A DNA stretch of 64,000 bases from Dermatobacter hominis (GTDB lineage: Bacteria; Actinomycetota; Acidimicrobiia; Acidimicrobiales; Microtrichaceae), in contig NZ_CP085840.1 in the NCBI RefSeq assembly GCF_020715685.1, positions 1,054,001-1,118,000 of the forward strand. The letters run 5' to 3'. The notes below the pieces were generated by a model. The model saw only the letters and a program-made list of their open reading frames with translations, was not told the origin of the DNA and did not search any database. Below, piece by piece: positions 32,320 to 39,642 of this stretch (positions within the stretch are counted from its first letter, which is position 1; every line of letters begins with the position of its first letter). The position numbers were made by a program, and so were the translations under genes.

Positions 32320-33212
32320 GCCCCACGATGGGCGGACCACGGCTCGACCACCTCACGCGCCGGCGCACGTACGTCGTCGGCAGCCGGCAGGGCCGCCCGA
32401 ACCGGCCGTCGACCGACTGCCCGTTCTGCGTCGGCGGTCTCGAGGCCCCCGACCCCTACGACGTGCGGTGGTTCCCGAACCGGTGGCCGGCGATGGACGG
32501 CGACCGCTGCGAGATGGTGCTCTACACGCCCGAGCACGACGCGGAGTTCTGGGCGCTCGGCGTCGACGGCGCCCGTCGAGTGGTCGACCTGTGGGCGGAG
32601 CGGACCGCGGCGCTCGGCGCCCGCGACGACGTCGAGTACGTGCTCGTGTTCGAGAACCGCGGCGCCGAGGCGGGCGCCACGATCCCCCACCCGCACGGGC
32701 AGATCTACGCCTACCCCGAGGTCCCGCCGGTGCCGCTGCGGGAGCTCGTCGACGGCGTCCTGCTCCCCGACCGCGTCCCCGACGACCTCCTCGTCGGCCG
32801 CCACGGCGACTGGCTGACGTGGGTGCCGCACGCGCCGACGTGGCCCTACGAGCTGCGCCTCGCGCCGCTCGCCGAGGCCCCGGACCTCGTCGACCCGCGC
32901 TGCGACCGCGACGGGCTCGCCGCTGCGCTCGTCGACGGGCTGGCGCGCCTCGACCAGCTCTTCGACGAGCCGATGCCGTACATGCTCTGGATCCACCAGC
33001 GCCCGACCGACGGGCGGGACTGGCCGGGCGCCCGCGTCCACGTGCACGTGAACCCCCTCCACCGGGCCCCGGGGGTGCAGCGCTACGTCGCTGCGGCCGA
33101 GCAGGGCGGCGGCGTCCACTTCGACCCGGTCGACCCGGCGGCGGCGGCCGCGCAGCTGCGGGCGCTGCCGGGCGCGCCGGCGGTCCGGGACGGGGATCGG
33201 GCCGAACGGTGA
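32316..33212 (+). CDS. galT: Galactose-1-phosphate uridylyltransferase
   Basis: Leloir-pathway enzyme that exchanges UMP between UDP-glucose and galactose-1-phosphate; 298 aa, shorter than E. coli GalT (348 aa). Zinc ligands CPFC are near residue 33. The catalytic H-x-H-x-Q motif is HPHGQIYAY, with ENRGAEAGATI before it. The second histidine domain has VHVHVNPLHRAPG. The GTG overlaps the LLM gene; an ATG 12 nt later is possible. Its stop overlaps galK (GTGA). No galE is in the window. Confidence 0.92.
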   Translation: MSPTMGGPRLDHLTRRRTYVVGSRQGRPNRPSTDCPFCVGGLEAPDPYDVRWFPNRWPAMDGDRCEMVLYTPEHDAEFWALGVDGARRVVDLWAERTAALGARDDVEYVLVFENRGAEAGATIPHPHGQIYAYPEVPPVPLRELVDGVLLPDRVPDDLLVGRHGDWLTWVPHAPTWPYELRLAPLAEAPDLVDPRCDRDGLAAALVDGLARLDQLFDEPMPYMLWIHQRPTDGRDWPGARVHVHVNPLHRAPGVQRYVAAAEQGGGVHFDPVDPAAAAAQLRALPGAPAVRDGDRAER

Positions 33213-34225
33213 GCGACATCACGGTCTGGGCGCCGGGTCGGGTGAACCTGATCGGCGACCACACGGACTACGTCGGCGGGCTGGTGCTCCCGATGGCGGT
33301 GCAGCTGGGCACGACGGTGACCGCCGAGCGCGACGAGGACGGCCCGGGGCCCGGGCGCCTGGTGCTCCGGTCCGACCGGCTCGACGGTACCGTCGACGTC
33401 GAGCTCCCGGTGGTCGACGCGGCCGGGGTCGAGCCGGCCTGGGGTCGCTACGCGGCCGGCGTTGCGCAGGAGCTCGGCGCGACGGTGGGTCTCGACGGGA
33501 CGATCCGGTCGGACCTCCCGATCGGCGGCGGCCTGTCGTCGAGCGCGTCGCTCGAGGTGGCCGTCGCGCTCGCGCTCGGGGCGGAGGGGACGCCGCTCGA
33601 GATCGCCCGCCTCTGCCAGCGGGCCGAGGCCGCCGCCACCGGCGTGCCGTGCGGGATCATGGACCAGCTGGCGGTGGCCGCGGGCGTCGACGGCCACGCC
33701 CTGCTGATCGACTGCAGCACCGACGAGGTCACGCCCGTGCGCGTGCCCGACGCCGCCGCGGTCTGGGTCGTCGACTCCGGCCAGCCCCGCGAGCTCGCCG
33801 GCTCGGAGTACCCGCTCCGCCGGGCGCAGGCCGAGGCCGCCGCCGAGATCGTCGGCGCGCTCCCCCACGCGTCGATGGCCGACGTCGAGGCGATCGACGA
33901 CCCGGTGCTGCGGGCCCGCGCCCGCCACGTGCGCACCGAGTGCGACCGCGTCCGGGCGTTCGCCGCCGCCGTCGCGGCCGAGGACCTCGTGCGGGCCGGC
34001 GAGCTCATGGTCGAGAGCCACCGCTCGCTCCGCGACGACTACGAGGTGTCGACGCCGGTCCTCGACGACCTCGTCGAGCAGCTCGTCGCGACCCCCGGCG
34101 TGCACGGGGCCCGCCTCACGGGCGCGGGGTTCGGGGGCTGCGTGGTCGCCCTCGCCGACCGCGGCATCCGACTGCCCGGGACGAGGGTCCGCCCGACGGT
34201 CGGCGCCACCGTCTTCTGGGACTGA
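33209..34225 (+). CDS. galK: Galactokinase
   Basis: GHMP-family sugar kinase of 338 aa that phosphorylates galactose at C1. The substrate motif is GRVNLIGDHTDYVGG (D where most have E). The ATP loop is PIGGGLSSSASLEVAVALAL, the catalytic-base region is GIMDQLAVAAG, and the C-terminal motif is LTGAGFGGCVVAL. The length is shorter than the usual 380-390 aa through trimmed loops, but every motif is present. It is last in the LLM-galT-galK overlapping unit. Confidence 0.93.
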   Translation: MSDITVWAPGRVNLIGDHTDYVGGLVLPMAVQLGTTVTAERDEDGPGPGRLVLRSDRLDGTVDVELPVVDAAGVEPAWGRYAAGVAQELGATVGLDGTIRSDLPIGGGLSSSASLEVAVALALGAEGTPLEIARLCQRAEAAATGVPCGIMDQLAVAAGVDGHALLIDCSTDEVTPVRVPDAAAVWVVDSGQPRELAGSEYPLRRAQAEAAAEIVGALPHASMADVEAIDDPVLRARARHVRTECDRVRAFAAAVAAEDLVRAGELMVESHRSLRDDYEVSTPVLDDLVEQLVATPGVHGARLTGAGFGGCVVALADRGIRLPGTRVRPTVGATVFWD

Positions 34226-34304
34226 CCGGTTCCCGCCGGGGCGCGACCGGCGCGGGCGCAAGTCCGTGGACGTCCGGCCGAGGGGTCCGCGAGCATCCGC
34301 CGCC

Positions 34305-34988
34305 GTGGAGCCCATCGCCGAACCGACGTGGACGAACGGCCTCGGACCCGCCCTTCCGGCCGAGGCCTTGGCGGCGACCCGGCGGTTGCCGGACAAACCC
34401 GACGGCGTGGTCCTCGACGGGGCGCGGGTGCGGCTGCGGCCGGTCTCGACCGGCGACGTCGAGGAGCTGTTCCTGATCTCGAGCGGTGCGCCGGTGGCGC
34501 GGCTCGGCCGCGAGGTCGCGGCCTACGACCCCGACGAGCGGATCTGGCGGTACATGCCCATCGGACCGTTCGCCGACGCCGCCGCCTTCGCCGCCTTCCT
34601 CGGGCCCTTCTCGTCGCAGCCCGACGCCCGCACGTTCGTCGTTGAGGACCGCGCCACCGGCGAGCTGCTCGGGAGCGCGTCGCTGCTCGCCAGCTCGGCT
34701 GCCCACCTCAAGGTCGAGATCGGCGCGCTCTGGTGCACCCCGGCGGTGCAGGGCTGCGGCGTGAACCTCGAGGCGTGCCGGCTGCTGCTCGACCACCTCT
34801 TCGGGCTGGGCTACCTGCGGGTCGAGTGGAAGTGCCACGCCGGCAACGAGCGCTCGAGGGCGGCCGCGGTCCGGCTCGGGTTCCGCTTCGAAGGCGTCCA
34901 GGAGCAGCACTCGATCCAGAAGGGGCGTCGGCGGGACACCGCCTGGTTCCGGATCCTCCGCGACGAGTGGCCGGTCGACCCGTCCTGA
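34305..34988 (+). CDS. GNAT family N-acetyltransferase (RimJ/RimL-type)
   Basis: Acetyl-CoA-dependent acetyltransferase of 227 aa. After a 35-residue lead-in, VVLDGARVRLRPVSTGDVEELF begins the GNAT fold. The acetyl-CoA region is around GALWCTPAVQGCGVNLEACRLLLDHLF, and the closing motif is VEWKCHAGNERSRAAAVRLGFRFEGVQEQHSIQKGRRRDTAWF. That closing motif is typical of RimJ/RimL-like enzymes acting on proteins or small amines. The GTG at 34305 is assumed; an in-frame GTG at 34266 also exists. It is convergent with the PH-domain gene. Confidence 0.85.
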   Translation: MEPIAEPTWTNGLGPALPAEALAATRRLPDKPDGVVLDGARVRLRPVSTGDVEELFLISSGAPVARLGREVAAYDPDERIWRYMPIGPFADAAAFAAFLGPFSSQPDARTFVVEDRATGELLGSASLLASSAAHLKVEIGALWCTPAVQGCGVNLEACRLLLDHLFGLGYLRVEWKCHAGNERSRAAAVRLGFRFEGVQEQHSIQKGRRRDTAWFRILRDEWPVDPS

Positions 34989-35089
34989 TCCAGACCCGGC
35001 CTGAACGCTCGTTCCGCGTGCGCTCGTCGTCGCACTGCGACGGCCGGCGCACCGAGAACGGTCGGGAGCGGCCCGGCGGCGACGTCGCG

Positions 35090-35749
35090 TCAGCCGGCGG
35101 GCGGCGCCGGCGGCTGCCGTGACAGCACCTGCGCCTTCTGCGCCTCGAACTCCGCGTCGCTGAGGTGGCCCTGGTCGCGCAGGGCGGCGAGCTTGGTGAG
35201 CTCGTCGGCGACGGACCCGCTGCTCGACCCCTCGGCCGGCATGCGGACGCGGTCGAACTTGCGGTTCTCGTTGTCCTCCATGGTCTGGTACAGGAGGTTC
35301 TGCACCGCCACGGGGTTGCGGATGTCCTCGAAGCGCTGCTCGCCCCCGTGGCCGGCGGACTCGATCATCAGGTCGCCGGCGCGCACGAGCCGCTCGAACA
35401 GGTGCTGGTGGAAGAAGACGGTGTTGATCCGCTCGAGCGGGATCTCGATGCCCCGCTTCGAGATGATCCCCTCGCGGTAGATGCAGCGGTCGGTCGTGAT
35501 CACGAAGTTCGTCGACCACCACTTGATGAGCCGCTGGCAGAGGTACAGCAGGCTGAGGACGATCGCCGCGATCGCCAGCCACTTCGTCCCCGTGCCGAAC
35601 CACCCCTCCCAGCCCTGGACCAGCAGGAAGATGCCGAACGCGATCGCGAGGACCACCCAGATCACCGACCACATCAGCATGATCCAGTGGGGGTGCTCGT
35701 CCACGACGATCCGCTCGTTGGCGTGCAGGTTGCTGCGGTCGTAGGCCAC
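35090..35749 (-). CDS. Membrane PH-domain protein with C-terminal SHOCT motif
   Basis: Protein of 219 aa. Two helices (MLMWSVIWVVLAIAFGIFLLV and WLAIAAIVLSLLYLCQRLI) precede a bacterial PH-like domain (TNFVITTDRCIYREGIISKRG, then IPLERINTVFFHQHLFERLVRAGDLMIESAG). A linker leads to a SHOCT motif at the C-terminus (ELTKLAALRDQGHLSDAEFEAQKAQVL), which usually mediates oligomerisation. The function of such proteins is unknown. GTG start with TACGCT 7 nt upstream. Divergent from the UvrD-type helicase gene. Confidence 0.88.
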   Translation of the reverse strand: MAYDRSNLHANERIVVDEHPHWIMLMWSVIWVVLAIAFGIFLLVQGWEGWFGTGTKWLAIAAIVLSLLYLCQRLIKWWSTNFVITTDRCIYREGIISKRGIEIPLERINTVFFHQHLFERLVRAGDLMIESAGHGGEQRFEDIRNPVAVQNLLYQTMEDNENRKFDRVRMPAEGSSSGSVADELTKLAALRDQGHLSDAEFEAQKAQVLSRQPPAPPAG

Positions 35750-35756
35750 GGCCGCC

Positions 35757-35762
35757 AGCGTA
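35757..35762 (-). promoter_or_regulatory. Predicted -10 element of the PH-domain gene (leaderless)
   Basis: TACGCT on the minus strand, 7 nt before the GTG at 35749. Confidence 0.6.
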
Positions 35763-35818
35763 ACGGCGGGGTCACGGCCCGCGGCAGGATCCCGGGACCC
35801 GCTGTCACGGGCCGCTGG

Positions 35819-35824
35819 TACGTT
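35819..35824 (+). promoter_or_regulatory. Predicted -10 element of the UvrD2-like gene (leaderless)
   Basis: TACGTT, 8 nt before the GTG at 35833, with no ribosome-binding site between. Confidence 0.55.
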
Positions 35825-35832
35825 CGCCGGGA

Positions 35833-37899
35833 GTGGCGAACCCCTCCGAGCTCCCCCTCCCCGATCGACTCGTCGGGGACGACGGCGCGGTCGCGGACCC
35901 GTCGGGCGGCGACGGTCCCGGCGCCACGGCCGCGGCCTCGAGCCTGCTGCGGGGGCTGAACGAGCACCAGGAGGCAGCGGTCACGTCGCCGTCGTCGCCG
36001 CTGCGGATCCTCGCGGGCGCCGGTTCGGGGAAGACCCGGGTGCTGACCCACCGGATCGCCCACCGCGCCGAGGTCGGCACGCTCGACCCGACCCGCGTGC
36101 TCGCGGTGACGTTCACGCGCAAGGCCGCGGGCGAGCTGCGCGACCGCCTCGGACGGCTCGGCCTGCGCGACGGCGTGCACGCCGGCACGTTCCACGCCAT
36201 CGCCTACGCGCAGCTGCGCCAGCGGTGGGAGGAGCGCGGCATCGCGCCCCCCGAGCTGCTCGACCGCAAGGTCGGCTTCGTCGCTCGCCTCATCCCCGGC
36301 CGCAGCGACCGCACCACGCCGCTCGACGTGACGGCCGAGATCGAGTGGGCCGCCGCCCGGCGGATCACGCCCGAGCGCTACGAGCCCGAGGCCGCCAAGG
36401 CCCGCCGCCGGCCGCCGGTGCCGCTCGCCACCGTCGCCACGGTGTACGACCGCTACGTCGAGCAGAAGCGCCGACGGCGCCTCGTCGACTTCGACGACAT
36501 CCTCCGGCTGGCGGCACGCGACCTCGAGGCCGACCCGGTGTACGCCGCGGCCCGGCGCTGGCGGTTCCGCCACCTGTTCGTCGACGAGTTCCAGGACGTG
36601 AACCCCCTGCAGTTCCACCTGCTGCAGCAGTGGCTCGGCCCGGACTCCGACGTGTGCATCGTGGGCGACCCGAACCAGGCGATCTACGCCTGGAACGGCG
36701 CGGATGCCCGCTACCTCGTCGACTTCGACCACTTCTTCCCCGGCGGCGAGACGGTGACGCTCGAGGACAACTACCGGTCGACGCCCCAGATCCTCGCCGT
36801 GGCCAACGGCGTCCTGCAGCGGGGGTCGAACGTGCCGATCCGGCTCCGGCCGCACCGCCCCGCCGGCGAGGTGCCGACCGTGCGGGCCCACGCCGACGAC
36901 GTCGCCGAGGCGCGCGCCGTCGCCCGCGCCTGCCGCGACGGCCACCGTCCCGGCGTGCCGTGGTCGGCCCAGGCGGTGCTGGTGCGGACCAACGCCCAGA
37001 CCACCCTGCTCACCGAGGCGATGACGTCGGCCGGCGTCCCGCACCGCGTGCGCGGCGCCGGTCGGCTGCTCGAGCAGCCCGAGGTGACCGAGGCGCTGCA
37101 GGTCGTCCGCCGGGCGCCCTCGCTCGACGTGGCGCTGGCCGACCTCGACCACGACGTCGTCGGCGGCGACCGGCTGACCGAGGAGCGCGCCGCCAACGTG
37201 GCCGAGGTCGTCCGGCTCGGACGCGAGTTCCTCGCGCTCGAGCCGTCGGGCGACGCGCCTGCGTTCCTCGCCTGGCTCACCACCACGCTCCGCGACGAGG
37301 ACCGCGGGGGTGGCGACGCGGTCGACATCGTCACCTTCCACGCGGCCAAGGGCCTCGAGTGGTCGGTGGTGCACGTGGCCGGGCTCGAGGAGGGCTACGT
37401 CCCGATCCACCACGCCGAGACGACCGACGACGTCGACGAGGAGCGCCGGCTCCTGTACGTCGCGCTGACCCGGGCGCGCGACGAGCTCCACTGCACCTGG
37501 GCGCGCAAGCGCACGTTCGGGTCGCGCAGCATGAACCGCTCGCCGTCGCCGTGGGTGGAGTCGATCGAGACGACGCTCGGGGTGGCGCCCACCCAGGTGT
37601 CGCGGTCCAAGGGCGCCGAGCGGGCCCGCGCCGCCCGCAAGGCGATCCCGAAGGCGGGCGTGCCCACCTCCGGCCCCGAGAAGGTGCTCTTCGAGGCCCT
37701 GCGAGCCTGGCGGCGCGACCAGTCCCGCGCCGCCGACGTACCGGCGTTCGTCATCTTCAACGACGCCACGCTGGGGGCGATCGCCGAGCGCCGGCCGCGG
37801 TCGCAGTCGCAGCTGCTCGACGTGCCCGGCGTCGGTCCGGTGAAGGCACAGCGCTTCGGCGCCGACGTCCTGCGCATCGTCGCGGAGTCGGCCGGCTGA
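35833..37899 (+). CDS. uvrD2: SF1A DNA helicase, UvrD2-like with C-terminal HRDC domain
   Basis: ATP-dependent 3'-5' helicase/translocase of 688 aa. Motifs: Q motif LNEHQEAAV, Walker A AGAGSGKTRVLTHRIAH, motif Ia AVTFTRKAAGELRDRL, Walker B FVDEFQDVNPLQ, motif III VGDPNQAIYAWNGAD, motif IV LEDNYRSTPQI, motif V VTFHAAKGLEW and motif VI VALTRARDELH. The last about 80 residues are an HRDC domain (LFEALRAWRRDQSRAADVPAFVIFNDATL). This matches mycobacterial UvrD2, but the tetracysteine motif linking helicase and HRDC there is absent. The connecting stretch has no cysteines. Confidence 0.9.
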   Translation: MANPSELPLPDRLVGDDGAVADPSGGDGPGATAAASSLLRGLNEHQEAAVTSPSSPLRILAGAGSGKTRVLTHRIAHRAEVGTLDPTRVLAVTFTRKAAGELRDRLGRLGLRDGVHAGTFHAIAYAQLRQRWEERGIAPPELLDRKVGFVARLIPGRSDRTTPLDVTAEIEWAAARRITPERYEPEAAKARRRPPVPLATVATVYDRYVEQKRRRRLVDFDDILRLAARDLEADPVYAAARRWRFRHLFVDEFQDVNPLQFHLLQQWLGPDSDVCIVGDPNQAIYAWNGADARYLVDFDHFFPGGETVTLEDNYRSTPQILAVANGVLQRGSNVPIRLRPHRPAGEVPTVRAHADDVAEARAVARACRDGHRPGVPWSAQAVLVRTNAQTTLLTEAMTSAGVPHRVRGAGRLLEQPEVTEALQVVRRAPSLDVALADLDHDVVGGDRLTEERAANVAEVVRLGREFLALEPSGDAPAFLAWLTTTLRDEDRGGGDAVDIVTFHAAKGLEWSVVHVAGLEEGYVPIHHAETTDDVDEERRLLYVALTRARDELHCTWARKRTFGSRSMNRSPSPWVESIETTLGVAPTQVSRSKGAERARAARKAIPKAGVPTSGPEKVLFEALRAWRRDQSRAADVPAFVIFNDATLGAIAERRPRSQSQLLDVPGVGPVKAQRFGADVLRIVAESAG

Positions 37900-37919
37900 G
37901 CGGCCCCGGGCCGCACCGA

Positions 37920-37959
37920 GGTCGGGACACTGCGCGCCCGCATCGGGCGCACGCCGACC
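37920..37959. terminator. Bidirectional hairpin between convergent uvrD2-like and thioesterase genes
   Basis: Inner stem GCGCCCG (37934-37940) pairs with CGGGCGC (37944-37950) over a CAT loop. An outer stem GGTCGG (37920-37925) pairs with CCGACC (37954-37959). Its position between convergent stops suits a two-way terminator. Confidence 0.6.
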
Positions 37960-37986
37960 CGGCTCGGGGCCGGCGACGCGAGGGCG

Positions 37987-38712
37987 TCAGTCGTCGCGGG
38001 CGTCGAGCAGGCGCTGGAAGTGGCCCGACTCGAACGCGATGAAGAGGCCCTCGGCCTCGGCGCGCAGCTCGCCGTCGGCGACGATCGTGCCCTTCGCCCA
38101 GATCTTGCGGCCCTCGCGGCGGTCCAACCACCCCTCCATCCGGAGCGGCGTGTTGAGGGGGGTCGGCCGCCGGTAGTCGACGCCGAGGTGGGCGGTCATG
38201 CCCTGGGTGCCCGACAGCGACTGGGCCGCCCCGAGCAGCTCGTCGAACGCGCCGGCCACGTAGCCGCCGTGCACGCACCCGGGCGGGCCCTCGTACGCCG
38301 AGCCGAACGTGACGTCGCAGACCACCCGGTCGCCCTGCTGCTCCAGCCGCATCGGCGGCGACATCGGGTTGGCCAGACCGATGAACGGGCTGTGGTCGAA
38401 GAAGGCCCAGACCTCGGTGGCCTCCGGGATCTCGCCGGCGACCGCCGCCTCGGCGAACCCCTGGTACGTCTGGCCCTTCGGCAGGGCGCCGAGCACGGCG
38501 GCGAGGTTCTCGAGGTCGTCGGCGGCCGACGAGAGGTCCTCGGTCGTCGCGGTCGTCGACACCAGCGAGTCGATGATGCCGCGCATCGCCTGGGCGAGGC
38601 GGCGCACCTCCTGGCGGCGCGGGGTCAGCTCGAGCCGGGCGAGGCCCTCGACGCGGGGGCTGGTGGGCGCCTCGTCGGGGACGGCGGCGGCGCCGTCGGT
38701 CGCCTCGCTCAC
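37987..38712 (-). CDS. Hotdog-fold thioesterase (PaaI-like)
   Basis: Protein of 241 aa. An N-terminal helical region of about 110 residues (RRQEVRRLAQAMRGIIDSLVS and SSAADDLENLAAVL) precedes a hotdog domain with GPPGCVHGGYVAGAFDELLGAAQSL, the helix and catalytic-type acidic residue of PaaI-like acyl-CoA thioesterases. LGVDYRRPTPLNTPLRMEG and KGTIVADGELRAEAEGLFI follow. It starts with GTG overlapping the xth stop. The long N-terminal helical part is more than a bare hotdog needs and may control oligomerisation. Substrate unknown. Confidence 0.82.
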   Translation of the reverse strand: MSEATDGAAAVPDEAPTSPRVEGLARLELTPRRQEVRRLAQAMRGIIDSLVSTTATTEDLSSAADDLENLAAVLGALPKGQTYQGFAEAAVAGEIPEATEVWAFFDHSPFIGLANPMSPPMRLEQQGDRVVCDVTFGSAYEGPPGCVHGGYVAGAFDELLGAAQSLSGTQGMTAHLGVDYRRPTPLNTPLRMEGWLDRREGRKIWAKGTIVADGELRAEAEGLFIAFESGHFQRLLDARDD

Positions 38713-39491
38713 GCCGCGTCCACGTCGTAGACGGCGAGCACCGGCGTGTGGTCCGACGGCTTGGAGCCCTTCCGGGCGTTGCGGTCGATCAGGTCGACCG
38801 TGGCGCGCTCGGCGAGCGCGGCGGACGACAGCAGGTAGTCGATGCGCATCCCGCGCTTCTTGTGGAAGTCGCCGTTGCGGTAGTCCCAGTAGGAGAAGAT
38901 CCCGTCCTCGGGGTACCGCCGGCGCAGCGTGTCGACGAGGCCCCAGTCGGTGACGTTCGCCAGCGCGGCCCGCTCCTCGGGGGTGACGTGGGTCGAGCCC
39001 TCGAACGCGGCGGGGCTCCAGACGTCCTGGTCGGTGGGGGCGATGTTCCAGTCGCCGAGCAGCACGACCAGCTCGTCGGGCGAGTGGTGCGCGTCGAGGT
39101 GGGCCCGCAGCCGGCCCAGCCACGCGAGCTTGTAGTGGTAGTGGTCGGCGCCGACCTCGCGCCCGTTCGGGACGTAGACGGTGCCGATCCGGATCCCGCC
39201 GCAGGTGGCCCACAGGACCCGGGCGTCCTCGTCGGGGTCCTCGCCGTCGTCGAAGCCGGCGACCACGTCGTCGATGCCGACCTTCGACAGGATCGCCACG
39301 CCGTTCCAGCGGCCCTGCCCGTGGTGCACCGAGTCGTAGCCCAGCCGCTGGAAGTCCATGCCCGGGAACTGGGCGTCGGACATCTTGGTCTCCTGCAGGC
39401 ACAGGACGTCGGGCTGGACGTCGGCCAGCCACTCCTCCACCCGGGGCATGCGGGCGTTGAGCGAGTTCACGTTCCACGTGGCGATCAGCAC
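38709..39491 (-). CDS. xth: Exodeoxyribonuclease III
   Basis: AP endonuclease/3'-5' exonuclease of the exonuclease III family, 260 aa. Seen: VLIATWNVNSLNARM, LQETKM (metal glutamate), VPNGREVG, LLGDWNIAP (catalytic Asp-Asn), IDYLLSS and the terminal SDHTPVLAVYD. The GTG at 39491 is set by the IATWNVNS N-terminus and by TAGATT 7 nt upstream. Divergent from kgd. Acts in base-excision repair together with glycosylases. Confidence 0.95.
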   Translation of the reverse strand: MLIATWNVNSLNARMPRVEEWLADVQPDVLCLQETKMSDAQFPGMDFQRLGYDSVHHGQGRWNGVAILSKVGIDDVVAGFDDGEDPDEDARVLWATCGGIRIGTVYVPNGREVGADHYHYKLAWLGRLRAHLDAHHSPDELVVLLGDWNIAPTDQDVWSPAAFEGSTHVTPEERAALANVTDWGLVDTLRRRYPEDGIFSYWDYRNGDFHKKRGMRIDYLLSSAALAERATVDLIDRNARKGSKPSDHTPVLAVYDVDAA

Positions 39492-39498
39492 CGGCCGC

Positions 39499-39504
39499 AA
39501 TCTA
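39499..39504 (-). promoter_or_regulatory. Predicted -10 element of xth (leaderless)
   Basis: TAGATT on the minus strand, 7 nt before the GTG at 39491. Confidence 0.6.
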
Positions 39505-39629
39505 CGCGACGACCGCCCGACGACCGGCCGGCGGGACGGCGCGCGCTGGCCGCGGAGGGTGGCGGGACGCCCGCCGGGAGCACCGCCGGGGGACCCTGCA
39601 GTGCCTCGGGACCCCGGGGGGTGGGCCGG

Positions 39630-39635
39630 TAGGCT
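39630..39635 (+). promoter_or_regulatory. Predicted -10 element of kgd (leaderless)
   Basis: TAGGCT, 7 nt before the GTG at 39643, with no Shine-Dalgarno-like sequence between. Confidence 0.6.
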
Positions 39636-39642
39636 GACGGCC

